A stretch of 64,000 nucleotides of DNA, from the NCBI GenBank assembly GCA_019454045.1, contig SKCR01029072.1, positions 124,001 through 188,000 on the forward strand, in the 5' to 3' direction. The notes under the pieces were generated by a model. It was given only the letters and a program-made list of their open reading frames with translations. It was not told the origin of the DNA and made no database searches. Positions 24,384 through 35,548 of the stretch are shown here, piece by piece. The stretch is from Zanthoxylum bungeanum (taxonomy: Eukaryota; Streptophyta; Magnoliopsida; Sapindales; Rutaceae). Made by a program: the position numbers and the translations under genes. How positions within the stretch are numbered: the first letter of the stretch is position 1; every line of letters begins with the position of its first letter.

Positions 24384-26615
24384 TGTAGGCATTGCATTTT
24401 TGCATATTAGCCCGATGATGAGTCTCGTATGGAGACACTACCTCTTTAGTTGTGAAAGCCGCGGGAAACGGACGTTGGAAGGGTAAAGTTGGAAATTAGC
24501 ATTTTGTCAGATTTAACTCGCTTGTTTCGCTTCGGGTTCGCTTGTTGGACCTCTGTTTTAAAACACACCAAACCCATTAAATCACATCCAAAAATAATTA
24601 AAACATTTAAAATACATGGCACAAATTAAATTAAAACCAATTAAATTAAACTTAAATTAAATTAAATTAAATCACATTTTAAACTAAATAAATCCAATTA
24701 AATTAAAACACATGTCACAAATTAAATTCCTTTCCCAAATTAAAAGATTCAAATAAATTCCATAAATAACATTCCTAATTAAAATAAATCACATTCCTAA
24801 TTTAATTAAATCACCTACCATTTAAATAAATCATATCCTTAATTAAAAAGAACAAATCAAATTAATTCCCCTAATTAAAGATTTCCTTATCACATACTAA
24901 ATTAAAAGATATCTCCAATTAATACACAAATATTATTCCTTCCCCAACAAGGTAAATCCCCTCATTTGGCCTATAAAAAGAACCCTTAACCCACACATTC
25001 AACCCTGGCTGGCTGGCAGATTCACACAAAAAATCACAAAACAAAAAGAGATAAACCCTAATCTCCACAGCAAATCTCTCTCTCGGCCACTCTCTCTATC
25101 TCTCTCTTTGTTTAACCTACCTAAGCACGTCTCTCTCTATAACAAAAGACTGCCATAAGCTTCATCAGCCACGCACACACACGTAGAAAACCTGCCTCAC
25201 GCACATACTTAACAAACGCCCTCCACTCACGCACATGCCTTCGCTCAAACCTGCCACATGCCCATTATTTAACAAGCACCCACTAGACGTATCCCTCCAA
25301 CAACTAGACGCCAAGCCCTGACCACGCACAGAACGCCACCTTCACTGCTCAAGCCTCACACCTTCTCAGCCCTCATTGCCCCCCTTTGCATTCACCGAGC
25401 ATCTGCACTCCATATTCACGCATAAACCCATAAAGATAGCCCTTAAAGTCCACGCCAAAACTGCCCAAGACAGCCCCTGAGAACTGCTGCAAAACACCCC
25501 CAGAACAGTAGCTAAAATACTCAAAACAGTGAACAAAAACTGCCCCCACTGTCGTGAACAAGCAGCCCAATCTGCCCCCAAATTCACCAAAAAACCGAGA
25601 ATAAATTACCCTAAAACTGATCCCAAAATAGCCCTATAAACCAACCCTTAACCACCCAAAAATCAGCCAGAAAACCGAGACAAAAACACTCCAAAACAGT
25701 CCCCAAAACTACCCAAAACAGTCCCCGAAACTACCCAAAACAGTGACCAGAAATTACCCTTAAAACAGCAGCGAAACGGAGTGAAAACAACAACCCGAAC
25801 CCCGAAACAGCGAGGAAAGACGTTGAGTTAACAAATCAGAAAAGTGTCGGATCAATCACCCTTCCAACAGACGTGTAACGCCCTTTCTTGAGACGACAAA
25901 AGAGGTTAGACCTGAGGGCACCTTTACTATCTCTTTCGTTTTTTATTTATTTTTTTTAAAATATTATTGCATGAGAGTCGTTTGAAGCATGATGTGATTG
26001 TTGGATGAGCGGGATATGTGTTCCCTTTTGTGGTATATCGGATGGAAACCCGGACGTAAATTCCATAGCCGATTCCGAATGGACGGTAGTATGGTCTGCA
26101 CTCGGGATACAATGCCACGTACCACTTAAGATACACATATCTCGTCTCATCCAAATTTGTATTTGAGCATGTTATAGTCTTTAGGTTATTTATTATTTAA
26201 AGCATGGTTTAATTTAGTTTGTCATTTATTTGTTAAAACATGTTTAGGTTGTTCTTTATGCATGTTCTTAGTTTATGATGCGTTTGGGTAATGATTTATA
26301 CATGTTGATTTAATGGTTCAATATGCTTGTTATGTACATTGCGTGGAATTAATTGGATGAAAGCATGTTAGATCTAAGTACCCTTGAGCATGAATGTTGA
26401 ATAGATTCGGTTAGTTTATTGCACAAATTATATCATCACAAGTGACATAAGTAAGGGACCATTCCGAACCCAACGGTTTGAGGTCTTCCCTTGCGAGGGG
26501 TGAGTGCGGCCTTAAACCTTTGTCACGGATCACACCGGGTGGCGACTCCATGTTATTTCGTTCTCCCAACTAGGCCGCGAGCCTAAAACAGCGTCGTCAA
26601 GTTCTGTGTCCTACA
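24384..26615 (+). repeat. Element E 3' LTR
   Basis: Copy of 15771-18005, differing by scattered substitutions and 1-3 bp indels. It has a TATA box at 24972-24979 and ends CCTACA, followed by TSD ATTAT (26616-26620). It carries a reverse copy of the 95-bp module at 26030-26125. Confidence 0.93.
26030..26125 (-). repeat. 95-bp module, copy 3 (element E 3' LTR)
   Basis: 96 bp with perfect ends GTGGTA and TACCAC. It lacks the extra CG seen in the 5' LTR copy (GACGGTAG instead of GACGCGTAG). Confidence 0.82.
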
Positions 26616-26620
26616 ATTAT

Positions 26621-27525
26621 ATAACAATTAAATGTTATATTACATTTTTCTTTACAAAATACAAGAGCCAGCCCATCAGGGCACTAGATACAAGGGAGAT
26701 GGACGAGTCATCTCTACATCCCGTGAATCTCATGCTCGATATTATTATACTCCTCGAAGGAAACTCAGCTCCACAGCCTCTCATTGGTGATCTATTTAGT
26801 AATGTCGCATGCATTCCCTAGTCAGAAAGTAGCGGCAGAATGATGCCTCCTCCGACGATTCTTTACCTCTACTTCATAGTCCCAGTAACTCCATGAGTAC
26901 CAGCCTTTACCACACCCCCACAGACACTTATCAGACTTAGAGTAGCAACTAGACTCTCTAGAGCAGTACATGACAGGGGAGGCTCTGATGGATTTAAGAC
27001 CTTCTGTGCAACCCTGGAATGAAGGAACTTCTTGAAATTTGTGTAGCAATCCGAACGGAATGGTGCGGCCATAACAAACTCAGCAAAGTAGAACCTTGCA
27101 TGCTAGGAAGTACCAACGCCTATAACTGACTTTGGCATAAAAAAGATAGGGCTTCCTTTATATTTGTCCCCCTAGTGTCGGCCCAAGCCTTCGATATGAG
27201 GATGGCCCAATCCACCATTCTCATTAGGCTGACGGCCTATCCCAGCCATATACTCTAACATTGTGTTGTTGAGGATTGACTTATGCATGTGAGGGTCATG
27301 CTCCTCTAACCGAATACGCTCAAGATGGCTCTCTAGAGTGTGTGTCAACTTCCCCAAAAATTCAATGTTAGAACCCGGTTTAATATTCAAAGATAAAGAA
27401 AAGATAGAAAAACCTAAAAAGAAAATACTTATTTTATTTATACAGAAAATCATATATAATACACATAAAAAATGTGAAGGCCCAAAGGCCATGTACATTT
27501 ATAATATATTATTTTTTGTAAGATC
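26621..27525. other. Element H sequence between E and the antisense ORF
   Basis: Resumes H after the E insertion. ORFs on the minus strand at 26822-27049 and 27172-27498 (75 and 108 codons) are short, have no motif I recognise, and may be decayed 3' parts of the antisense gene. Nothing else is visible. Confidence 0.4.
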
Positions 27526-29879
27526 TTAGACAGAAGTGGGACCTGCTGAAAAAGCGATTGCGCCCTCTGAAGATGGTACAACAATTGGTAAAGTTGTTGC
27601 AAAAGACCCCACACCGGAGGCTGGCAAATCCACTATAGAGGGGGACAGACTCAGAAGAGCATGAGAAGCTATAAGAAATAGAGGAACAGAACGAACCTCC
27701 TGGGCATCCAAGGCATGACCTTGAAATGAAGCAGCCCTCGAATGGGCCAGTGGGAGGTCTGGGTTAGCATGAAGATACGGGGCAGCACCTGGAGATTCTA
27801 TAGCCTTCGCAGCATTCTAGAAACCCAAACTTTCCTTAGCCTCATCCCCCAAGTCATCCAAACAGCTGATCATGAAGCCCTGACATTGGATATTCAATCT
27901 TCTACTGAGTCAGCTTCTCCTCAAGATTCGACTGGGTGGAAACCAGAATAGACACATCCTTCTTACGAGCCTTAGCCTCACGCTCCAACTCCACCCTCAG
28001 AGACTCCATCGCCTTGGAAGCCTTCGCCAAATTATTTTGTGGATCCTGAAGACAAGTCTTTGACATCTGGAGAAACTGGGCTACATAAATAGCATTCACC
28101 CTACTGAATTGTAGGATCCCACTATTATAGGTAGGATTATGGAGACAAGATAGCAGATCTTAATATGTCGAATGAGAGGCAACCATGGAGCGTATAGCAC
28201 CCAACAGATTTTGGAACTCCTTAACATCGAAAGCAAAAGTTGGCTCAGATGATTGTTGTCCAAAGCTTAAAGAAGGCCTGAAGGAAGTTGTAGCGAAAGC
28301 TGTACATATGGAGCCAATGAAGATCTTGAATTAGAGGCATGCGATTTGGAGACTGAGACAGCAGGCGGGGATGTAGACAGAACTGAAGCAAGGTCGGGGT
28401 GGGCAGTAGGCAAAGCAGATTCTAGTACCAAGACATCAGGCATCATGGCTCTATCTCAACCTCTAAAAGGCGTGCCAACTCACTCTCAATCTTGTATTTC
28501 TTGTGGCAATGTTGGAGTTGACCCTCCTCTTCCTCTTTTGGAGTCGGGGATTTGGAGTGAACAGGAGTAGAAATCTCAACCGAAGAAAAAGAGGTGGAAA
28601 AAACCTTCCTCTTGGATATAGCATTGTGGGGGGCGATACTACACCAGAGGGAAGTCAAAATACAGCATAAGAGGCAGCAAGAAGCTTTTGTGATGCATTG
28701 AGGGTGGCAAGATGGGGATGTTGTGAAGTTTGTTTCACAGTAATGTCGGGCTTTGTCTTTGGAATCAGAACATGATCATCAGAGGTACCCTCTGAAGCAG
28801 CAACCAACATTCCAAAACCTAACCTTTCAGACTTACAAGGCAACTTCATGTTGGCCCTCATCACATAAAGGTCCATGCTCCATTCAGCACATTTCTTCAT
28901 CCCTTTGAGTTTTTTCAAGTTCATCCAGTCCTGATCATCAGAATGAATGATTTCAGATACCACACTAGATTTAGGGTGAGGGAGATTCAAATCTCTAATA
29001 GGTACCTACTTGCTCGTAAATCTCTCATCAAAATGGGCTTTGTGATGGGCGAACCACTCCTGATCCTTCTCCTGAAATAGAAACGAAGGGTCGCCATCAC
29101 TCAGATGTGAAAAATAAGGGCCACATTGCTTCAAGACTCGAAGGACATCCTTTTTTACCACCTTATTGATATGAAGCACCTCATTCCCCCTCAGGGCCAC
29201 GAACCGATGCAAGAAATTGAACCTCTCTTTGGAAAGTTCAGGCAAGGGGGAATGTAAACAGAGCTAGAAGCTGCAAAGAAAGAAAAATATATCAGACCTT
29301 AAGATTGACCAAGAAGGTGTAGACTTGAGACTTATAAACAGAAGATGAAAAATACATTGGTTCATCGACGGCCGCAGAGGAAAGACGACACAGTCAACGA
29401 CGCCAGTCTGCCTGTTTCCAGTCACCATTAGCAGACCCTTAGATGACCAATCCTTATCCGAGATAGGCAACCCCATAAACATAATTGTTAACTTTCAGGG
29501 TTCAAAGGTGTACCTATCCACACCGCCGGCAGACCCTTGGTCAGAGAAAATATATAAAACAAGTCACGGATTATAAGGCATGAATCACTAACTGTTGAGA
29601 AGATAATGAAACCCACAACACACCAAAGGTGGTTTAGGGCCAGTTGCATCAAGTAAAAGTTACAGAGCACACAGATATATTGAGGTAAAGGATGGAGGGG
29701 AATCGAAGGATTCGAAAGTGGTAATCCCTAAGAACGATGCCACCACGAAGGACAGCATCGGGGTTGGTTTTCTAGAGGGACGCGCTTTCAGTGAGGGGTT
29801 GTAGGTAGAAAGCCAGAGGAACATCAGTGTCCTCCCTCATGCGCTGAATCTTATCATCAGGTGAAGATGAAGAAGCCAT
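27526..29879 (-). pseudogene. Element H antisense additional ORF remnant (gypsy-type transposon protein)
   Basis: Minus-strand start at the ATG at 29879 (MASSSSPDDKIQRMREDTDV). Downstream, in shifting frames, come ALNHLWCVVGFIIF, DLFYIFSLTKGLPAVW and GLPISDKDWSSKGLLMV, a pattern I associate with the plant family described as putative gypsy-type transposon protein (usual form NSWRILxGF...LFxxFF...GLPSSNKGWKxRFFFV). Further on are FNFLHRFVALRGNE (about 29220) and a lysine/glutamate-rich segment predicted as coiled coil (28080-27905, MESLRVELEREAKARKKD). The gene runs opposite to pol and lies between pol and the 3' LTR, where extra antisense ORFs are known in some Tat-lineage elements. Frames are broken at several places. 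The family assignment is from remembered motif shape and needs a profile search. Confidence 0.6.
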
Positions 29880-29996
29880 GGTAGCAATAGGGTTGTGAGC
29901 TTGGATTTGGAATAGATAGTAGTAGGAAAAAACGGTTTCGTAAGAGATGAGAATGCAAGGGTTTGAAATTTGAAATGATGAACTGATGGAGTTGAC

Positions 29997-30568
29997 TGTA
30001 AACATTGTATTTTTACATGTAACCCGATGATGAATCTCTCATGAAAACACTACTAAACGTTTGGGAAAGTTGTAAGGTTCAAATGTTATAAGGAAAAAAA
30101 ATTCCAAAGAACTCCAAAAAGAATAGTCAAATCACCAATGTCCAAATCCGGCAGGACATAATCACCAAAGCTGGTCGGATATAGTCTATGTAAGGCCGAA
30201 TATAATATATGTTTTGGCGGACATGTGTCGGGTTTTCAGTTTTACAGAAGGATTTGATTTCTTTCCTTCTAAGCCACTTTCCATAAAACCTCACTTTTAT
30301 TCTCAACCAATTTTCTTGAAAAGGGAAATTTTTCCTTATTAACCAGACCCTAATAACTATAAAAAAAAGACATACCACACAAAAAGAGGGCTTGAGAAGA
30401 TATTTTTTGGAACCTAAAAACTCCAAACAAAGTAAAAATCCCTTTACTCCGGCAAGAGATCTAACAACAACCCTAAAACTTTCAGAGGTGTTCTCGGAGA
30501 TGAGTAACACTTGAGATACGACATGAGGGCCCCAAAAACCTTTACTTTTATGTTTTAATTTACTAAAC
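29997..30568 (+). repeat. Element H 3' LTR, left part
   Basis: Starts TGTAAACATTGTATTTTTAC with CCCGATGATGAATCTC just after, clearly the same LTR start as element E (TGTAGGCATTGCATTTTTTC, CCCGATGATGAGTCTC) but diverged. It also shares TGAGGGCCCC...CCTTTACTTTTAT near 30525-30550 with E's TGAGGGCACC. It is broken at 30568 by the truncated 5' LTR of C. Confidence 0.75.
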
Positions 30569-32269
30569 TGATAAAAGTCCTTATGATTAGTTCCAGATTA
30601 ATAAGATATGAGACAGTATCAATCCGCTAAGGTTTAATCAATAAATATCCATAGTCGTAGTATTATCGAGACTGGACATCGATAATGCGGAATAGACTAG
30701 TATTACACTTGTGCGTGTTGTGGAAGCATAATGGCATAGTTCTCATATATTTAAGTATTGGATACTTATGCAAGTGTGATAAGAGGTTGTGTTTACCGAT
30801 GGTACGGGAACAGCTTCGCTCTGGATAGACCCCGCATAATCCCATTGGTAGTATGACTATGTGTCTATGGGAATCCGCATCAAGGTAGGTGTATTTGGTC
30901 TTGCCCTGAGACTTGCATCGCTAATACTTGCGACAATCAATACGCTTTGGTTTTGGTCATCCGGGACTTTAACAGGTTCTGTCTACGCCTCTTCTGGGTT
31001 TATTGAGAATCGTAGTGTATTGGGTGTGATGTCAAGACGGAAGTATCACTTCAGGCATATGGAGATGATGATCACACAGGGATACAGAACTGGTTCTCTA
31101 TTATGTTGCAACTATCGGGATAATATGACAAGGTCATAATTATCTGATTATAGAGACTAGTTGCTTGTGATCTGATATATGCTTCTTACGGGGCAGACAC
31201 TATTCCAGCCTCAGGCCTTGCATGTGACATCAGATACTGGATCGCAATACGCAATACTACGTATACTACGCCTGACAAAGATTATATATTCCTTAAAGAA
31301 TATTTCTAGAGAATTGGGTAGGCACGGCGCTTTGCTAGAAGCCAACCATGTCTTGTAAATCGGTAGGAATGTGGTACCGGGTATGCAAGTGTTCGGATAG
31401 TCCGACAACCGGATTTGCTGCCAACATATCCAGGGATCTCATGGGTCGCTTCCCGAAGATTCACCGATGACGTATGACTCGAAAAAAATTAATCTGGGAT
31501 TAATTATGAGAGAGAAAATTAATCTAGGATTAATTGCGTAAAGAATATATCTGGGATAAAATTCAAATAGAAGAGAGAGAACGATTAATTCAGAATTAAT
31601 CGATTAAATAATATATTCGATATATTATATGAAATAGATTTCATAACGGAATTAAAATTGGATTTTAATTCTGGCGAACGAATTAATTAAGAATTAATTC
31701 GCGAGTGACTTTAATAGTAATTTTGCTAGGAATAATTATTTAATTAAATTTGATTTAATTATGTCGCAACGGTAAATTTGTTAATTCGGAATTAACAAAC
31801 CCGAGCCCGGAATGTGTTTGCGGGCCCACTCGGATTTTGAATCAAATTGGGGCCCACATCAAGTCACATCACATGTCATTCTCATCACTTTAAGTTGATG
31901 GAAGTTAGTAGTGGTTGATGGCTTGATTTACACACTTCATTATTTTAATTTTGAAAGGTTGAGTGACATTTACCAAATCTTGGATTTGGTATATGAATTT
32001 TTGATTTTGGAAAATCAATGACAACTTAACAAAATTTTCATCACTCTCTTCTTCTCTTTCACGTGGAAAAGCCTTTCTCCCTCTCTAATTTTTCACTTTA
32101 CCGTGAGCTACAAAGAACCAAAGGGAAGATTTTGTTGCAATTTTCTTCCTAAGCTAGCACTTGAAAGGGTCTACAAAGGTGATATGGAAACAATCCCATT
32201 GAGTTTGGAATTCATTCATCAAGCTTGAAGCTCAACATACAATCAAAGAAGAAGATCTTGGATCACTTC
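30569..32269 (+). repeat. Element C 5' LTR, left part (first 127 bp missing)
   Basis: Starts at TGATAAAAGTCCTTATGATT, which is base 128 of the 3' LTR (41945), and follows it closely to 32269. There D interrupts after ACTTC. ORFs of 60-92 codons occur at matching places in both LTRs (for example 30861 and 42237), but they lie in regulatory LTR sequence and have no recognised motif. Confidence 0.88.
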
Positions 32270-32700
32270 TGTGGACAACAGAAACTGGGCGACGTCGTTC
32301 CTAGGCTCGCGGCCTAGTTGGGAAGTACTAAATAACATGGAGTCACCACCCGGTGTGAACCGGAACAAAGATTTAAGGCCGCACTCACCCCTCTCAAGGG
32401 AAAACCTCAAACCGTTGGGTTCGGAATGGTCTCTTACTTATGTCACTTGTAATGAAAGGATTTATGTAATAATCTAATCAAGCTTAAGTAACACTTATTT
32501 CCAAGAGTATCATGCTTCCAAATTCTCATATGCAAAATAAAACTTATGTACACATTTCACATATATCTCATGTTTAAAATTGCATGCTTAATATTTGTCA
32601 AAATAGCAACGAACATACAACTTCATTTGCATATTACATTCAGGAAAACACAAGCACACATATTAACCATACAAGCACACATATGGGCACTTTTCCAAGC

Positions 32701-32791
32701 GGTACGTGGAATTGTATCCCAAGTACAGACCGCACTATCGTCCATTCGGAATCGGCTACGGAATTTACGTCTGGGTTCCATCCGATATACC
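32701..32791 (+). repeat. 95-bp module, copy 4 (D, distal)
   Basis: Bounded by GGTACG and TATACC, extending to CGGTA/TACCG with flanking CAAG on both sides (about 32696-32699 and 32793-32796). One T of GGGTTTCC is missing. The interior is highly similar to copies 5-7. Confidence 0.82.
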
Positions 32792-32929
32792 GCAAGAAAT
32801 AATACTCAAATGTTATCATGACATAAGCATATGAATTGTAATACATTAACATATTTGTATTTATACATGTGGAGATAGCTACTAGGAAAACTATGCATGA
32901 AATCTAATGAAGAGGACTCAGTTCAGTGT

Positions 32930-33200
32930 GTTCGTGTTCGTGTAGCGTTCGTAAACGCGTTCGAACGGAAATGAAACAGAATGCTCACATTCGTATAGCG
33001 TTTGTTAACGCGTTCGAAAGGAATGAAACAGAGTGCTCACGTTCGTATGGCGTTTGTTAATGCGTTCGAACGGAAATGAAACAGAATGCTCACGTTTGTA
33101 TGGCGTTTGTTAACGCGTTCGAACAGAAATGAGACCTGATGCATGATAAGGCAAAATATATGCGCGTTCGAGTTGCGTTCGTAAACTCATTCGAACGGGA
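32930..33200 (+). repeat. D tandem array with CGTTCGAACG palindrome (about 53 bp unit)
   Basis: About five copies of GTTCGTATGGCGTTTGTTAA + CGCGTTCGAACGGAAATGAA + ACAGAATGCTCAC. Each contains the perfect 10-bp palindrome CGTTCGAACG or a one-base variant. The sister LTR has a longer array (56725-57180). Confidence 0.85.
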
Positions 33201-33239
33201 ACAGACCTGATGCATGAAATGGGACGCAATACATAAACA

Positions 33240-33720
33240 CAAAATAAAGGGGGGCGCGGCGAAGTACTGCCGTAAAGGTGGCCCTTTGGGGCTCTTGATC
33301 TCTCAAAGAGAGGACCTTTAGACCAACATACTAAGCCCATGCGCTCGACTGAATCATGCATACAAAGAATTAAAAGCAATGATATTAAACATAGTGTGCC
33401 CGATTGAACGTATCTTGTATCTAACCGAGCACACATCAACCGGCGCGGCAAAGCATCGTGGTAAAGGGCTTTAGCCCCTCCCCATAGGGGATCTCACATC
33501 GCACTTACTAAACCCATGCGCTCGGTTGAATCATGCATACGAAAATAAAGACAATCATATCAAACTAGGTATGCTCGATTGAACGTATCTCGCATTCAAC
33601 CGAACACACATCAATCGGTGCGGCAAAGCGTCGTGGTGAAGGATTTTAACCCCTCCAATTAGGGAACCTTTCATCGCACTTACTAAGCCCATGCACTCGA
33701 TCATATCATATGAGAATAAG
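33240..33720 (+). repeat. D long tandem repeat (about 180 bp unit, 2.5 copies)
   Basis: Three starts of GGCGCGGCRAAGYRYYG (33247, 33440, 33616), each followed by CTTACTAAGCCCATGCGCTC and GATTGAACGTATCT-type segments and ending CACACATCAAYCGG. The same organisation is seen at 57225-57680. ORFs crossing it (113 and 138 codons on the minus strand in the two copies) are repeat-driven. Confidence 0.78.
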
Positions 33721-33796
33721 TAACATACAGAATTTTAATGACAATAAATAAATAAACCAAAGCAACACAACACAAGAGAAAGTGCCGTTAACTCAA

Positions 33797-33892
33797 GTGG
33801 TACGTGGAGTTGTGTCCCATGTACAGACCGCACTACCGTCCATTCAGATTCGGCTACGGAATTTACGTCTGGGTTTCCATCCTATATACCAC
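33797..33892 (+). repeat. 95-bp module, copy 5 (D, proximal)
   Basis: 96 bp with perfect 6-bp inverted ends GTGGTA (33797-33802) and TACCAC (33887-33892), directly flanked by CAA/G. It lies about 1.1 kb from copy 4 in the same orientation. Confidence 0.82.
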
Positions 33893-35401
33893 AAGAGACA
33901 ACACTCTTCCATTCATCCAATACCCACAACACACATCATACACACAACAAATGCCGCAAGTATTGAAAATATAATCAAAGTAAATGACCAGAAATTAAAT
34001 AAGAATAAGTGTGAAAGATACCCTCAGGTCTAACCTTTTAAGCTGTCTCTCGGACTCGCGTTTCACGAAAATCGGAAAGGGGTAAAGCTCCGCAACTTTT
34101 CTGGTTCACTGGTTTGCCTCTTCCTTCGCTGTTCGGCCGCCCAAGTTGCTGCTCCGACTCCGTTTTGCTGCTGTTTCCTCTGTGGTTTTGCTGCCGTTTC
34201 CTCTGTGGTTCTGCTGCCGTTTCCTCTGTGTCCTCTGCTTACTGTTTGTGGACTGTTTTGGTGTTCTTGGTGGACTGTTTTGGTGGTTATTTCAAGGATT
34301 ATAAGTGTTTTTTATGTTACTGTTTTAAGGGATTTTTTTTTTGATGTTTTTTTAAGGCTTTAAGCGTGGATTTTTCTTTGTGTTTTTTAAGAGTTAAATG
34401 TGCAGTTTTTTATTCACTGGTTTGGGGTATTTTAGGGACTGTTTTGGGAGTGATTTGGGCTGCTGTGTTTGTGTGATTTTCGGTGAAGGTATGGAGGTTT
34501 AGAGGGGCTGATTTTCGGTGGTGATTTGGGGTTATTTTGGTGCTTGTAGTTTCGGTGATGTGAGGGTGGTTACTTGTGGTGGATTCGGCTATGGAGGAGA
34601 TGGTTGGGGCTCTTTGTTCTCTTTTTTTTTTGTATATATGTCAAGTGTTTTCTTTGTCTTAGGTGTGCATTAGAGAGTCTAGAGAAAAAGTGGCTAGGTT
34701 AGTGCATGTTTATATAGAAGAGAGCTAGGGGTTGCCCTTGTCTCACAAGGAAAGGATTTTGGTATTCAATTAGGATTTCCAAGAAAGGCATACACAAGAT
34801 TGAGGGGGGACAAAATATTTTAAATTAGGAAGTTGTAATATTTAATTTGTGTTGGTTTAGGAATACAAATATTTTAGATTGGTAATTATCTTATTAGATT
34901 AGGAAGTCAAATATATGATTGGCTTTAATTGGTTAGGATTGATTTTAATTAGGCATATCTTATTTTAATTTTAGTATATGATATATTCAATTTATTTAAA
35001 TTAGGTATGATTTTAGTTTAAGTTAGGTAAATATTTTATTTAATTGGTAAATGGTTAAATATTTTATTTAATGTTTAATGTTTAAATTAATATTTATTTA
35101 TTTAATTTGGGATGTGTTTTATGGGCTTTGGGGAGCTAAATGGGCTGGGTGTGAGGCTAGCAGCAAACAAGAATTACCGACACCGTTCGAACGCTTCCTC
35201 GAACGCGACACGAACACCCACAATCTGTTTTCCGTTCGAACGAAGTAACGAACGCAGCACTAACGAAGACAGTGAGCTTGTTTATTCTGAATTTCCCCTT
35301 CCGATATCCGTTTCCCGCGACTTTCGTGACTCAAAAGGTAGTGCCTCCAAATGAGACTCATCATCGGGTTTCACATGCGAAAATGCAATGCCTACAACTT
35401 C

Positions 35402-35533
35402 TCAAAGAGGAATTTTTGAACTTTCCTACATCCACTTATCTGATCGTTGTAAGTATTTTTCCGCTATCTTACTTCGAGTATTCACATGTTTTATGCTTAA
35501 TTGATCCTAGGCATGTTCTTAGAGAACCCAACA
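35402..35533 (+). repeat. Element C 5' LTR, right part
   Basis: Resumes C's LTR after D (TCAAAGAGGAATTTTTGAAC) and matches the last 132 bp of the 3' LTR, ending ACCCAACA. Confidence 0.88.
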
Positions 35534-35534
35534 A

Positions 35535-35548
35535 TGGTATCATGAGCC
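35535..35548 (+). other. Element C primer-binding site
   Basis: TGGTATCATGAGCC, the met-tRNA complement with one inserted T relative to TGGTATCAGAGCC, one base inside the LTR end. Confidence 0.8.

Larger units (their letters stand above)
15771..26615 (+). mobile_element. Element E: non-coding Tat-like LTR retrotransposon with tandem arrays
   Basis: Two near-identical LTRs (15771-18005, 2235 bp; 24384-26615, 2232 bp), each TGTAGG...CCTACA, flanked by a perfect 5-bp TSD ATTAT (15766-15770 and 26616-26620). The PBS is at 18006-18026 and the PPT AAAGTGGGGGCGAC at 24370-24383. The internal part (6.4 kb including a 2.1 kb solo LTR) holds no gag, protease, RT or integrase that I can recognise. It contains an A-rich tract and three tandem arrays. 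The LTR start resembles that of H, so E was probably mobilised by Tat-family proteins. LTR similarity and the intact TSD suggest a fairly recent insertion. Confidence 0.93.
32270..35396 (-). mobile_element. Element D: large solo LTR, Tat/E-related family
   Basis: 3127 bp. On the minus strand it starts TGTAGGCATTGCATTTTCGC (35396) and ends TGTTGTCCACA (32270), both homologous to the ends of element E's LTR. It is flanked by a perfect 5-bp TSD ACTTC (32265-32269 and 35397-35401) inside C's 5' LTR. There is no PBS, PPT or internal sequence, so it is a solo LTR. It is about 0.9 kb longer than E's LTR because of two tandem-repeat blocks and a second copy of the 95-bp module. A sister copy is at 56058-59198. 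Confidence 0.92.

Noticed and set aside
30127..30510. 127-codon minus-strand ORF
   Set aside because: Lies within the decayed LTR of H, no protein motif, and not retained in E's LTR.
33110..33451. 113-codon minus-strand ORF, with a 138-codon relative at 57004-57420
   Set aside because: Made of the CGTTCGAACG array and the long tandem repeat; the frame differs between the two LTR copies.
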